DNA of 64,000 nt from Glaciecola punicea ACAM 611 (GTDB lineage: Bacteria > Pseudomonadota > Gammaproteobacteria > Enterobacterales > Alteromonadaceae), in NCBI RefSeq assembly GCF_000252165.1, contig NZ_BAET01000008.1, positions 1-64,000 on the forward strand, written 5' to 3'. A program made the translations under genes and the position numbers. Within the stretch, counting starts at the first letter, position 1, and every line of letters starts with the position of its first letter. This document shows, one piece after another, positions 55,506 through 64,000 of this stretch. The notes under the pieces were generated by a model, which saw only the letters and a list, made by a program, of their open reading frames with translations, ran no database searches and had not been told where the DNA came from.

Positions 55506-56263
55506 TAGGATGTATGCACAGATTTAGTGCTGACTTGTTTGCTAATGAGCGATCGTATTTTCCGGCATAATATGAGCGAGTCAGGGGTATCACTATGTAC
55601 ACAAATAGTGTCAATATGAAGTGCAAGCGCATTACCACATTCACTTAGAAATGCGTCTCCATTTATCATTGCACTGGCTTGAAACAGGCTTTGGGTTTCG
55701 GATAATACGGCCTTAGGTTTGTCTCGACTGACCAAAAAGCCGCTTGCCGTATAGCCCCTGTCGGCAAAGCCCTCAAAACGCAGTGGTATATTATGCTTTG
55801 CCGCAGTGCTACAAAATATTGACACATCTGGTAGCGCCTGTATTACTAAATCATACCGGCAATGATAACTTGCTAAAGCCATTACTATGGACTCAAATAA
55901 AGCGGGTTGCTGCATCATGTCGTTATACATAGCACCGTGAGGTTTCACAAATCCTATCTTCGCGCTTTGGCACTTTGCCATGCCTTCTAAAGTCGCTATT
56001 TGCGCGTGGATCATAGCGATAAGTTCATCCGAGCTTAACTGCATTGAACGACGTCCAAAGCCTTGTAAATCGGGATAGGAAACATGCGCGCCAACTTCTA
56101 CCGCATGTTTAGCTGCCAAACTTATAGTGTTTTGCATAGTAAGGGCATCACCAGCGTGATAACCACAGGCAATATTGGCTTGATCGACCAAAGGCATAAT
56201 GTCACTGTCATTGCCCATAGTCCATTTCCCATAACTTTCACCAATATCCGCATTTAGTTTCAT
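55505..56263 (-). CDS. pxpA: 5-oxoprolinase subunit PxpA (LamB/YcsF family)
   Basis: 252 residues. 'LNADIGESYGKWTMGNDSDI' and 'ANIACGYHAGDALTM' open the fold, 'GAHVSYPDLQGFGRRSM' and 'GFVKPHGAMYNDM' follow, and 'EGFADRGYTASGFLVSR' is the late signature. It is the polysaccharide-deacetylase-like subunit that works with PxpBC on 5-oxoproline. It is the first gene of pxpABC, preceded by AGAGGG, and is divergent from cvfB. Confidence 0.95.
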   Translation of the reverse strand: MKLNADIGESYGKWTMGNDSDIMPLVDQANIACGYHAGDALTMQNTISLAAKHAVEVGAHVSYPDLQGFGRRSMQLSSDELIAMIHAQIATLEGMAKCQSAKIGFVKPHGAMYNDMMQQPALFESIVMALASYHCRYDLVIQALPDVSIFCSTAAKHNIPLRFEGFADRGYTASGFLVSRDKPKAVLSETQSLFQASAMINGDAFLSECGNALALHIDTICVHSDTPDSLILCRKIRSLISKQVSTKSVHTS

Positions 56264-56329
56264 TGCTACCCTCTCTAAACTCTGTAGACTTTGTTATAAT
56301 CATTTTTATTTAATAGGTATCATATCAAG

Positions 56330-57172
56330 ATGCTAAAAATTGGCCAATTTAATCGCCTTCATGTTGTTGAAATTTTTCCTTTCGGGTACGAACTGCTCGC
56401 CTATGGCGGATCATCCGAACAGCTTGTTATGCTTAAAGACACTTCTCACGTTTATACAATGGGACAAGAACTTGATGTGTTTGTATATACCCATGCCGAT
56501 GGTTCGTTTTTAGGCGCAATAGACGCCCCTAAAGTAATGCTTCATCAATTCGCCCCATTAGTGGTGGTCGGCGCAAGCGATCATGGATGCTTTTTTGATT
56601 GGGGTATTAAACCCGACTTATACGCCCCAGAAGGCCAGCTACACACCAACCTTGATATTGGCACTCGTTACGTGGTTTATGCCCTGCAAGACCGTATAGG
56701 AAAACTGGTTGCTACCACCAAAATTGAACGTTTTTTACATGAGCATAGCCAAGAACTGAGTCCTAATCAGGCCGTTTCCTTGTTAATTTATGCACAAACG
56801 CCATTAGGCTACAAAGCGATTGTAAATGGCGAGTTTCAGGGCTTACTATTTAACAGCGATTTAATTACCAGTGTAAAAATGGGTGATTACCTTGAAGGCT
56901 TTGTAAAGTCTGTGCGTGAAGACGGGAAATTAGACCTTGCCTTACAAGTACAAACACCTCAGGCACGGCTTAATTTAAGCGAACAAATCTTAGAAGACCT
57001 AATCGCTCATGACGGTATGTCGACCGTAACCGACAAGAGTACGCCTGATGAAATATTTGCTCGCTTTAAGGTTAGTAAAGCCGCATATAAGAAGGCAATT
57101 GGTAATATGTACAAACAGAAAAAAATTCGCATTGAAAAAAACTGTTTATATCTAAATCAAGATACTGTTTAA
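56330..57172 (+). CDS. cvfB: S1-domain RNA-binding protein, CvfB family
   Basis: 280 residues. Three S1-like OB folds followed by a C-terminal winged helix ('TPDEIFARFKVSKAAYKKAIG'). Signatures include 'GSFLGAIDAPKVMLHQFAPL', 'FFDWGIKPDLYAPEG' and 'FVKSVREDGKLDLALQ'. CvfB proteins bind RNA and influence virulence and stress gene expression in Staphylococcus; the gammaproteobacterial role is less studied. The OsmC gene follows by 41 bp. Confidence 0.9.
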   Translation: MLKIGQFNRLHVVEIFPFGYELLAYGGSSEQLVMLKDTSHVYTMGQELDVFVYTHADGSFLGAIDAPKVMLHQFAPLVVVGASDHGCFFDWGIKPDLYAPEGQLHTNLDIGTRYVVYALQDRIGKLVATTKIERFLHEHSQELSPNQAVSLLIYAQTPLGYKAIVNGEFQGLLFNSDLITSVKMGDYLEGFVKSVREDGKLDLALQVQTPQARLNLSEQILEDLIAHDGMSTVTDKSTPDEIFARFKVSKAAYKKAIGNMYKQKKIRIEKNCLYLNQDTV

Positions 57173-57213
57173 CGCTAGCACGGCTTAAGTCGTTAACGGT
57201 AAGGAATAATAAA

Positions 57214-57618
57214 ATGAAAGCAGAAATAACATGGCAGCCAAGCGAACATGGTTTAGCCTTTGACGGTGTGATGGACGACGGCAAAACAATTAGCCTTGAC
57301 GGCAGTGGAAATGATTTGTCGCCTATGCAAGCTGTACTTATAAGCGTAGGTGCTTGCTCTAGTGTCGATGTGGTTGAGATTATGCGTAAAGCAAGACAGC
57401 CTATTGAAAGCTGTATTTGTAGACTTGAAGCAACGCGAGCAGACAGTCCCCCGCGTGTATTCGCCTCGATACACGCACATTACGAGGTGTCAGGTAAACA
57501 AATAAACGAAAAACATCTGGCGCGCGCAGTACAGCTTTCCTGCGAAAAGTATTGCTCGGTCATGTTAATGCTAAACGCAAAAGTTGCGATCACCACTAGT
57601 TTTGGCTTAAGCGAATAA
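57214..57618 (+). CDS. OsmC-family protein (YhfA-like)
   Basis: 134 residues. The redox Cys pair of the OsmC fold is in 'LISVGACSSVDVVEIM' and 'AVQLSCEKYCSVMLML'. Members reduce organic hydroperoxides, although YhfA-type proteins have no firm function. AAGGAA precedes the ATG. It is probably co-transcribed with cvfB. Confidence 0.88.
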   Translation: MKAEITWQPSEHGLAFDGVMDDGKTISLDGSGNDLSPMQAVLISVGACSSVDVVEIMRKARQPIESCICRLEATRADSPPRVFASIHAHYEVSGKQINEKHLARAVQLSCEKYCSVMLMLNAKVAITTSFGLSE

Positions 57619-57654
57619 AGCTTAAACAATATTGAGGATTAATACGTATTTGAT

Positions 57655-58731
57655 ATGAAAGCTACTAGCACCGCCACTTTTTTTATTCTCATATCCACGC
57701 TTGCCGGCTTTGCTGGCGGATATTGGTTGGCCACACACAACACGCTTAAACACTTAGATGCATCTGGCGAGTTTAGCCATAAAAAAACGTCCTTGGTAGA
57801 CATAGATGTTAAAAAAACAGCACGAGCATCTAATAGAACTGTCGCTTCACCCACAAATATGGGGCTAGCTCAATACGTGTCTGTAGATAATTGTGGCACC
57901 ACAGTTTTGGAAAACACTGACAAAGACGAACTGTTTTTAGCTCAAAATGCCAGTGTTATTGACACTCTGGCATTTCTTAACGCACTGGAGCAAAGTGGCG
58001 AAAAGGAAGCCTATAAAAAAATGGGGTCTGCGCTTGAATTGCTGCGCAATGCAGTAAAAGACAATCCAGAAAACTTTCAAATTTTAGTCGACTACTTTGC
58101 TGACTCAGGCACTGAGTCACAAGTACCCTATTATATCACCAGCGTTCTTCACAGCGCTGATATAGTCGACAAAGAGCTACTTATGGCCAATTTAGTGACC
58201 CGCTTAAGCGCCCAAGGCACCGCAATAGGCAATACCAAACTATTGCACTTGGTCTCAAGTAGAGGTATGCATGTAGGCAATGATGAGATAGTTTCTACAA
58301 TTAAAAATATTGCACTTTACAGTCCGGCAGACAGCACTAATAGAACCTTTGCGCTGGATTTATTGATGCCCTTTCAACTCAACTCAAATGAAAAAAACAA
58401 AGTTATTACTGATCTATCGTTTGCGTTAAACCAAGCGCCTCGAGAAGAAGTTAGTTTTATTGTTGAAAATATTATTCGCTTCAGTGATAAAAGTGAAAGA
58501 GTCACCTTAGCAAGCAGCTACCTTAGCGAAAATAATAACTTTGAAACTCGCGTAGCAATTTTATCAACTATGCACAGCGGTTCGGTGAAACCAAACGATG
58601 TCTTAAAAGCAGCGCTATTTAGGATTGCTGACAACCCGAGCGATCCCTTAAGCAACCACGCCCGTGATACCCTAATGTATGTGTTTGAAATAGACAACGA
58701 CGAGTATAATAGACTGCGCCAGGGCGGTTAA
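57655..58731 (+). CDS. Membrane-anchored helical protein of unknown function
   Basis: 358 residues. One N-terminal membrane segment (about 6-25, 'TATFFILISTLAGFAGGYWL') suggests a periplasmic body. Residues about 100-350 are helical, with repeat-like stretches such as 'NTKLLHLVSSRGMHVGNDEI', 'EEVSFIVENIIRFSDKSERV' and 'FETRVAILSTMHSGSVKPND' that look like HEAT-type or TPR-like solenoid units. I do not recognise the family. GAGGA lies 16 bases before the ATG, a long spacing. It is convergent with rmuC. Confidence 0.75.
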   Translation: MKATSTATFFILISTLAGFAGGYWLATHNTLKHLDASGEFSHKKTSLVDIDVKKTARASNRTVASPTNMGLAQYVSVDNCGTTVLENTDKDELFLAQNASVIDTLAFLNALEQSGEKEAYKKMGSALELLRNAVKDNPENFQILVDYFADSGTESQVPYYITSVLHSADIVDKELLMANLVTRLSAQGTAIGNTKLLHLVSSRGMHVGNDEIVSTIKNIALYSPADSTNRTFALDLLMPFQLNSNEKNKVITDLSFALNQAPREEVSFIVENIIRFSDKSERVTLASSYLSENNNFETRVAILSTMHSGSVKPNDVLKAALFRIADNPSDPLSNHARDTLMYVFEIDNDEYNRLRQGG

Positions 58732-58778
58732 GAAAGGTCAACAATCGCTAATCATATTGGTTCAGGTCGCACCCTATT

Positions 58779-60353
58779 TCAACGGCTAGATTCATCAAAA
58801 TGAGCAGGCGGCAATAAGTCTCTATCAATCGATTTAGTGGGCGTTACGCCAAGCGTTTTGAAGCTTTCTGCTTGCGTTACTAAATTCCCACGACCGGTAG
58901 ACAGCTTATTCATAGCACCGTCATAACTCTTTTCTAAGGCCTCAATGTTTCTCCCTATGCGCTGCATATCTTCAACAAAATTAGCGAATTTGTCGTACAT
59001 TTTTTTAGCTTTATCAGCAATGGTTTTAGCATGTTGACTCTGATATTCATACTGCCAAATATTATTGATGGTTCTCAGTGCAACGAGCAAATTAGTAGGA
59101 CTCACCAGCATTATTTGATTATCCATGGCTAGCTTAACCAAGTCGGGAGCTTCTTGAACGGCTGAAATAAACGCCGACTCCACAGGCACAAACATAAGCA
59201 CGTAATCAAGTGTTTGCACGCCCGATAAATCTTGGTAGTCCTTTTTACTCAAGCCCTTAATATGCCCTTTAATAGATACAACATGCTCTTTAAGCGCTTT
59301 TTTACGCTCGTCATCGCTTTGGGCATTAACGACTCTCTCATGTGCAATTAACGACACCTTCGAGTCAATCACAATGTCTTTTTTGTTTGGCAAATGCACT
59401 ACTACGTCGGGCCGGTATCGTTTACCGTCATTGGCAACTAAGTGTTTTTGTATTTCGTATTCGTGGCCATCACGCAGGCCTGACTCGTCCAAAATTCGCG
59501 CAAGGACAATTTCGCCCCAGTTGCCCTGCTGCTTATTATCGCCTTTAAGCGCGTTAGTCAACGCAGCTGCCTCTTGGGTAATTTGCAAGTTCAGCTCTTT
59601 TAAGCCTAAAATCTCGGTTCTTAAAGAGGCTCTTTCTTGTCCTTCTGTCACATATTGATCGCGTATTTGTTTTTTAAAGTCGTCAATTTGCTGTTTCAGT
59701 GGCGACAACAAATGCGAAATACCTTGCTCACTTGTTTTGGTAAACTTCTCGGATTTTTGTTCAAAAATTTTATTGGCAAGATTTTCAAACTGGATGTTTA
59801 AGTGCTTTTCTGCATTAGCCAAGAGTTGAAACTTTTCATCGAAACCTATGCGCTCTTGCGCAATCGCTGCTTCTTGCGCTTCAAAGTTTGCCTGTAGCAA
59901 CGATAAGCGATCTTGCAGTGCATAATACTTTGTTTGTAACTGTGTGTGCTGTTCTTTCAAATCGTATAGTTCGTTGGCCTGCTGCGAGAGTTGACCAAGC
60001 TGACGCTCTTGATCTGTCACTATTTGCTGTAGTCTACGAGTATCTAAGTGATTTTGCTGAGCCGTTTTTTCCCGAAGCTTAGCTTCTTTTTCATTGTTTA
60101 TGACGGTAAGTTCTTGGGTAGAAGAAGAATGAGCAAGAGCTTGCGACACTAAGCCTAGCTCGCTTTGTAAAGCGTAGCGCTCCTGTTGCCATTGGGTTTG
60201 CATTAAAGCGACGCTTTTGTGGTGCACTCGCCACACGACGTATGCGACCAAAATAGGTAAAAACAGCATACCTGAAAGCAATAAAACTTCGTAGGATACG
60301 CTTATATTTTGTGCCCATATGGGTAGGTTCAATACATCTCCTTTATTAATCAC
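58779..60353 (-). CDS. rmuC: DNA recombination protein RmuC
   Basis: 524 residues. An N-terminal membrane helix ('YEVLLLSGMLFLPILVAYVVW') is followed by a long coiled coil (about 60-210, rich in Gln/Glu/Leu) and the RmuC nuclease-like domain with 'GNWGEIVLARILDESGLRDG', 'RPDVVVHLPNKKDIVIDSKV' and 'FVPVESAFISAVQEAP'. RmuC limits recombination at inverted repeats. It may be co-transcribed with the upstream fumarase, 54 bp away. Confidence 0.94.
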   Translation of the reverse strand: MINKGDVLNLPIWAQNISVSYEVLLLSGMLFLPILVAYVVWRVHHKSVALMQTQWQQERYALQSELGLVSQALAHSSSTQELTVINNEKEAKLREKTAQQNHLDTRRLQQIVTDQERQLGQLSQQANELYDLKEQHTQLQTKYYALQDRLSLLQANFEAQEAAIAQERIGFDEKFQLLANAEKHLNIQFENLANKIFEQKSEKFTKTSEQGISHLLSPLKQQIDDFKKQIRDQYVTEGQERASLRTEILGLKELNLQITQEAAALTNALKGDNKQQGNWGEIVLARILDESGLRDGHEYEIQKHLVANDGKRYRPDVVVHLPNKKDIVIDSKVSLIAHERVVNAQSDDERKKALKEHVVSIKGHIKGLSKKDYQDLSGVQTLDYVLMFVPVESAFISAVQEAPDLVKLAMDNQIMLVSPTNLLVALRTINNIWQYEYQSQHAKTIADKAKKMYDKFANFVEDMQRIGRNIEALEKSYDGAMNKLSTGRGNLVTQAESFKTLGVTPTKSIDRDLLPPAHFDESSR

Positions 60354-60407
60354 TTAATTTATTGTTCACCTGGAGCGTTGGCGGCTCACTAAGAGCCCGT
60401 TTCATGC

Positions 60408-61928
60408 TCATGCCTTTGCAGCTTCGGCTATATTTACTTTCCAAATAGCAGGGCCGGTCTCGTGCACATTGGCGCCGGTACTGTCTACTGCTACAGTTAC
60501 GGGCATGTCAACCACGTCAAACTCATAAATAGCTTCCATGCCTAAGTCTTCAAAAGCCACCACTCGAGACTTTTTAATGGCTTTTGAAACCAAATAGGCG
60601 GCGCCGCCAACCGCCATTAAGTACACTGCTTTATGTTTAGCAATACTGGCTACAGTGCCGGGTCCGCGTTCGGCTTTACCAATCATGCCGATTAAACCAG
60701 TTTGTTCAAGCATCATGTCGGTGAATTTATCCATACGGGTCGCTGTTGTTGGTCCTGCTGGACCTACAGCTTCATCGCGCACAGCATCAACTGGGCCTAC
60801 ATAATAAATAAATTTGTTGGTTAGGTCGACGCCCTCGGGTAAACCTTCTCCATTTTGCAACATAGACTGAATACGTTTATGTGCAGCGTCGCGTCCTGTC
60901 AACATTTTACCGTTTAAAAGCACCGTTTCACCCGCTTTCCAATCTTGAATGTCGGCCTTCGTAACGGTGTTTAAATCTATTCTGCGTACGTCTTCACCCA
61001 CTTCCCAGGTTATTTCTGGCCAGTCTTCCAAACGCGGGGCTTTTTGCTCATATGGCCCGCTGCCATCTAAGGTGAAATGTGCGTGACGCGTTGCTGCGCA
61101 GTTGGGGATCATTGCTATTGGCTTTGATGCAGCATGGGTGGGAACTGACATTATTTTAACATCCACTACGGTTGTTAAACCCCCTAAGCCCTGTGCGCCA
61201 ATGCCTAGGTCGTTCACTTTTTTATAAATATCGACGCGTAGTTTTTCTTCTGTTGTAACCGCGCCTCGGGCAATGAGGTCTTGCATGTCTACTGGATCCA
61301 TTAAACTTTCTTTGGCTAGTACCGCTGCTTTTTCAGCTGTGCCACCAATGCCTATGCCTAACATACCCGGTGGACACCAACCCGCACCCATGGTTGGCAA
61401 TGTTTTCACCACCCAGTCGGCAATATCATCGCTAGGGTTTAACATGACCATTTTTGATTTATTTTCTGAACCGCCGCCTTTGGCTGCAATCATTACTTCT
61501 ACTTTACCCCCGGCAATCATGTCTATATGCACCACCGCTGGGGTATTATCTTTCGTATTTATGCGCGCACCTGCTGGATCTTTAACAATGGAAGCACGTA
61601 GCGGGTTATCTGGATTTAAATAAGCGCGTCTTGTGCCTTCATCAACCATTTGCTGCACTGTTAGGTCGGTCTTATCCCAGCTTACCTGCATCCCCACTTT
61701 TACAAAGCATGTTACGATCCCTGTATCTTGACAAATAGGACGTTTGCCCTGTGCGGACATTCTTGAATTAATGAGTATTTGTGCCATTGCATCTTTTGCG
61801 GCTTTACTTTCCTCTTTGTTGTAGGCTTGCTCGACAGCTTTTACGTAATCCAATGGATGGTAATATGAGATAAACTGTAAAGCATCTTCAATACTATCTA
61901 TAAAGTCTTGTTGACGAATAGTGGTCAT
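60408..61928 (-). CDS. Class I (4Fe-4S) fumarate hydratase
   Basis: 506 residues. The three cluster Cys are visible in 'RPICQDTGIVTCF', 'AGWCPPGMLGIGIGGT' and 'MIPNCAATRHAHF'. 'VGPAGPTTATRMDKFTDMML' and 'IGMIGKAERG' close the C-terminal domain. It interconverts fumarate and malate in the TCA cycle and is oxygen-sensitive. GAGGGA precedes the ATG. E. coli calls these FumA/FumB; the length here is the shorter two-domain form. Confidence 0.94.
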   Translation of the reverse strand: MTTIRQQDFIDSIEDALQFISYYHPLDYVKAVEQAYNKEESKAAKDAMAQILINSRMSAQGKRPICQDTGIVTCFVKVGMQVSWDKTDLTVQQMVDEGTRRAYLNPDNPLRASIVKDPAGARINTKDNTPAVVHIDMIAGGKVEVMIAAKGGGSENKSKMVMLNPSDDIADWVVKTLPTMGAGWCPPGMLGIGIGGTAEKAAVLAKESLMDPVDMQDLIARGAVTTEEKLRVDIYKKVNDLGIGAQGLGGLTTVVDVKIMSVPTHAASKPIAMIPNCAATRHAHFTLDGSGPYEQKAPRLEDWPEITWEVGEDVRRIDLNTVTKADIQDWKAGETVLLNGKMLTGRDAAHKRIQSMLQNGEGLPEGVDLTNKFIYYVGPVDAVRDEAVGPAGPTTATRMDKFTDMMLEQTGLIGMIGKAERGPGTVASIAKHKAVYLMAVGGAAYLVSKAIKKSRVVAFEDLGMEAIYEFDVVDMPVTVAVDSTGANVHETGPAIWKVNIAEAAKA

Positions 61929-62208
61929 AAATCCCTCTTGATATTAGGTGTGCTGTAAAATTCTTGTGTAATACTTTATATCAACGATAATTTTACAAAA
62001 GCAAGTGTCAATGATCTGCGTAAATTGACACAAAGTGTGCAAAGCGACATGGTGAAAGTATAAAATCAGCAGTATACTACTCACACATAGATAATCCACC
62101 ATGCATTATTAATTAAGCCAAGTTGTGCTTAATGAGCGGTTACTAGTGACGAGATTTATGCTTTGCGCCTGTAGTCCAGCAAGTAAGTATTTTTATTTTG
62201 GAGCAGCT

Positions 62209-63750
62209 TTGGCCTTTTCAATTAACACCCATACCGTAGCAAATTTTTCGCCCGAAAAAGTCTTAACCTTATTTAAAACCATTGAGGATAGATCCTGGTC
62301 TTTTTTACTGGACAGTTGTGCACAATCACACATGGGCGGCCGCTTCGATATTATGGTGCACTCGCCGTGTGTAACCTATGAGTTTGCACAAGGAAAACAT
62401 TCACTAAGCGGCAGTTGGACACAATTAAGCACAGAAAAAGCGCATAAAAACAAACCAAATGAAAATGCCACCTCACTAAGTCATCTTTTTAATAATGCAA
62501 TATTGAACTCGGTCTGCCCCTATAAAAACTTAGCCAGATTGCAAAAGACGTTTGACGAGTTATTTGATTCTTCATCAATTAGCAACAGCGAGATCCCTTT
62601 CGTTGCGGGGGCATTAGGCGTATTTGCCTACGATGGCAATACCTCTTCTGACAATATAAAAAACGATAAACCTCATCAGTACGGATTACCCGATATTAGC
62701 GTAGGCTTTTATCATTCAAGTATTGTCTATGACAATCATACCGGCACGCTGCATCTATTTTCAATTGAGAGTAACTTTATTGAAAATAGCCTAAAAAGCA
62801 TTGCCAATCTGAGAGACGCACAAGTACAAAAAGATGATTTTTCTTTACTTGAACCGTGGCAATCGAATATGTCAAAGGAAGTGTATTGTCAAAAGTTCAC
62901 CAAGATAGAAAAGTATTTGCAGGCGGGCGATTGCTATCAAGTCAATTTTGCACAACGATTTCATGCACAGTACTACGGTAGTGAGTTTGACGCCTACTGC
63001 CGCTTAAGATTGGCGAATAATGCGCCCTTTTCTGCCTATGTGCGTTTACCAAGCAGCACCATTTTGAGTCTTTCGCCTGAGCGTTTTTTATCAGTAAAAG
63101 ACAGAATCGTTGAAACAAAACCTATTAAAGGTACTCGAAAACGCGACCCTGATCCTGTTATAGACAAAGCGCTAAGCGACGATTTGTTAGGCGCTGAAAA
63201 AGATCGCGCTGAGAATTTGATGATCGTCGATTTGTTGCGTAATGATTTAAGCAAGTTCTGCAAACCTCATTCAGTTAAGGTGCCATCACTTTTTTCGTTG
63301 GAAAGTTATCCGGCGGTTCACCATATGGTCAGTACCGTGGTAGGTGAGCTAAAAGATGATGCAAGCGCATACGATTTAATGAAAGGCGCGTTCCCGGGCG
63401 GTTCGATAACAGGGGCGCCCAAGGTACGTGCTATGCAAATCATTCAAGAGATCGAACCTGATAAGCGCGCTATTTATTGCGGCACCATTGGCTATATCGG
63501 AATAAGAGGCGACATTGACACTAATATTTGTATACGCACCCTACTTGCTGAAAATGATAAGCTTGAGCTATCAAAAAAAAGACCTGATGGCGGGTCCAAA
63601 ACGATTTATTGCTGGGCGGGTGGCGGCATTGTGCTTGACTCTAACGACATTGATGAATATATGGAAAGCCTTCATAAAGTTGCTAAAATATTACCCGTAC
63701 TGGAACAAACCTGTATCATAAACACCTCAAAAAGGAAGACCATTAATTGA
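62209..63750 (+). CDS. pabB: Aminodeoxychorismate synthase component I (PabB)
   Basis: 513 residues from the preferred TTG (62209), which has GGAG 5 bases upstream and gives an N-terminus of normal PabB type; longer in-frame starts at 62125 (GTG) and 62158 (ATG) add unconserved residues. The chorismate domain has 'PERFLSVKDRIVETKPIKGT', whose Lys in PIKGT (TrpE has Ala there) marks PabB, then 'DLLRNDLSKFCKP' and 'GGSITGAPKVRAMQIIQEIE'. It makes 4-amino-4-deoxychorismate for folate. The Nudix gene start overlaps its stop. Confidence 0.93.
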   Translation: MAFSINTHTVANFSPEKVLTLFKTIEDRSWSFLLDSCAQSHMGGRFDIMVHSPCVTYEFAQGKHSLSGSWTQLSTEKAHKNKPNENATSLSHLFNNAILNSVCPYKNLARLQKTFDELFDSSSISNSEIPFVAGALGVFAYDGNTSSDNIKNDKPHQYGLPDISVGFYHSSIVYDNHTGTLHLFSIESNFIENSLKSIANLRDAQVQKDDFSLLEPWQSNMSKEVYCQKFTKIEKYLQAGDCYQVNFAQRFHAQYYGSEFDAYCRLRLANNAPFSAYVRLPSSTILSLSPERFLSVKDRIVETKPIKGTRKRDPDPVIDKALSDDLLGAEKDRAENLMIVDLLRNDLSKFCKPHSVKVPSLFSLESYPAVHHMVSTVVGELKDDASAYDLMKGAFPGGSITGAPKVRAMQIIQEIEPDKRAIYCGTIGYIGIRGDIDTNICIRTLLAENDKLELSKKRPDGGSKTIYCWAGGGIVLDSNDIDEYMESLHKVAKILPVLEQTCIINTSKRKTIN

Positions 63751-64000
63751 ACGAGCTCGACTTTCTTTCTGCTTTTAATCGCCCATGGTCACTACAGGAA
63801 GCGTCTGATTATCCTTTTTTTGAGGCCAAAAGACCTGCCGCGGTGCTTATTTGTTTATTTCCTAGTAACAATAAACTGCAGGTATTATTCACCCAGCGCG
63901 CGAGTCATTTAAAACATCATGCAGGCCAAGTTTGTTTTCCGGGCGGCAAAGCAGAAAAAACCGACCTCGATTTAGTTGATACTGCTTATCGCGAGGCTCA
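63747..64000 (+). CDS. nudL: Nudix hydrolase, CoA pyrophosphatase type (partial, 3' end outside window)
   Basis: 84 codons are visible. The start is a TTG overlapping the pabB TGA (TTGA), with AAAGGAAG upstream. The translation has 'QRASHLKHHAGQVCFPGGKA' and then 'LDLVDTAYREA', the beginning of the Nudix box in its CoA-pyrophosphatase form. The family cleaves CoA or acyl-CoA to 3',5'-ADP and acyl phosphopantetheine. A pabB-nudL pair is common in gammaproteobacteria. Confidence 0.88.
   Translation, partial: MNELDFLSAFNRPWSLQEASDYPFFEAKRPAAVLICLFPSNNKLQVLFTQRASHLKHHAGQVCFPGGKAEKTDLDLVDTAYREA

Noticed and set aside
1-64000. Search for CRISPR arrays, tRNA/rRNA genes, transposases, integrases, toxin-antitoxin or defence genes
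   Set aside because: No repeat-spacer pattern, RNA gene, mobile-element protein or defence domain was recognised anywhere in the window.

Overview
The window looks like a stretch of chromosome from a marine gammaproteobacterium of the Alteromonadales type (Alteromonas / Glaciecola / Paraglaciecola relatives). This is inferred from gene content and synteny: the ybfF-DUF2788-fldA-fur block, a rhombosortase with a GlyGly-CTERM protease, two secreted S9 peptidases, an etfBA / ETF-ubiquinone oxidoreductase pair, pxpABC, and low to moderate GC. I see no rRNA, tRNA, CRISPR array, insertion sequence or prophage. Almost everything reads as resident housekeeping and catabolic DNA, tightly packed with short operons.

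Layout. 1-5.7 kb: a branched-chain 2-oxoacid dehydrogenase E1 alpha gene running off the left edge, a large secreted subtilase with a GlyGly-CTERM tail, and a small acidic lipoprotein. 5.8-10.1 kb (leftward): moxR ATPase, VWA/CoxE-like protein, rluF, a MATE exporter, then a broken short-chain dehydrogenase remnant. 10.1-10.6 kb: a gene-free, hairpin-rich interval. 10.6-17.5 kb: gamma-glutamyltransferase, an enoyl-CoA hydratase-like protein, rhombosortase, an S9 peptidase and a secreted glutathione peroxidase. 17.6-22 kb: an AcrAB-type RND pump pair. 22.3-25.8 kb: two glycosyltransferases and a UDP-sugar dehydrogenase. 26.3-29.8 kb: three amino-acid-type or miscellaneous enzymes (a Cys/Met PLP enzyme, an NRDE protein, an aromatic aminotransferase). 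29.9-35.6 kb: a four-gene acyl-CoA/alcohol catabolic operon with a divergent GlxA/AraC-type regulator. 35.9-43 kb: arsenate reductase-like protein, a second S9 peptidase and a second RND pump with its adaptor. 43.3-45.3 kb: a divergent tryptophan-dioxygenase-like gene and a kynureninase-like gene. 45.5-49.1 kb: etfBA and divergent ETF-QO. 49.1-52.7 kb: ybfF, DUF2788, fldA, an unknown membrane protein, fur. 52.8-56.3 kb: pxpABC (5-oxoprolinase) and a D-amino-acid transaminase. 56.3-64 kb: cvfB, an OsmC protein, an unknown membrane-anchored protein, rmuC, class I fumarase, pabB and the start of a Nudix CoA pyrophosphatase.

How the parts fit. The acyl-CoA dehydrogenase at 32.5 kb would pass electrons to the EtfAB encoded at 45.5 kb and on to quinone through the ETF-QO at 47.5 kb. 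The bkd gene at the left edge feeds the same acyl-CoA pool. Secreted peptidases, gamma-glutamyltransferase, 5-oxoprolinase, aminotransferases and the kynurenine-type pair suggest a life built on protein and amino-acid breakdown. The rhombosortase probably matures the subtilase 8 kb away.

The best leads beyond routine annotation are: the subtilase/rhombosortase pair; a long near-perfect inverted repeat between etfB and ETF-QO; three back-to-back hairpins at 10.24-10.33 kb; a two-hairpin leader before the glutathione peroxidase; an atypical tryptophan-dioxygenase-like protein paired with a short kynureninase-like enzyme; perfect palindromes in several divergent promoter regions; and two membrane-anchored proteins of unknown function. 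I did not find a clearly new multi-gene system.
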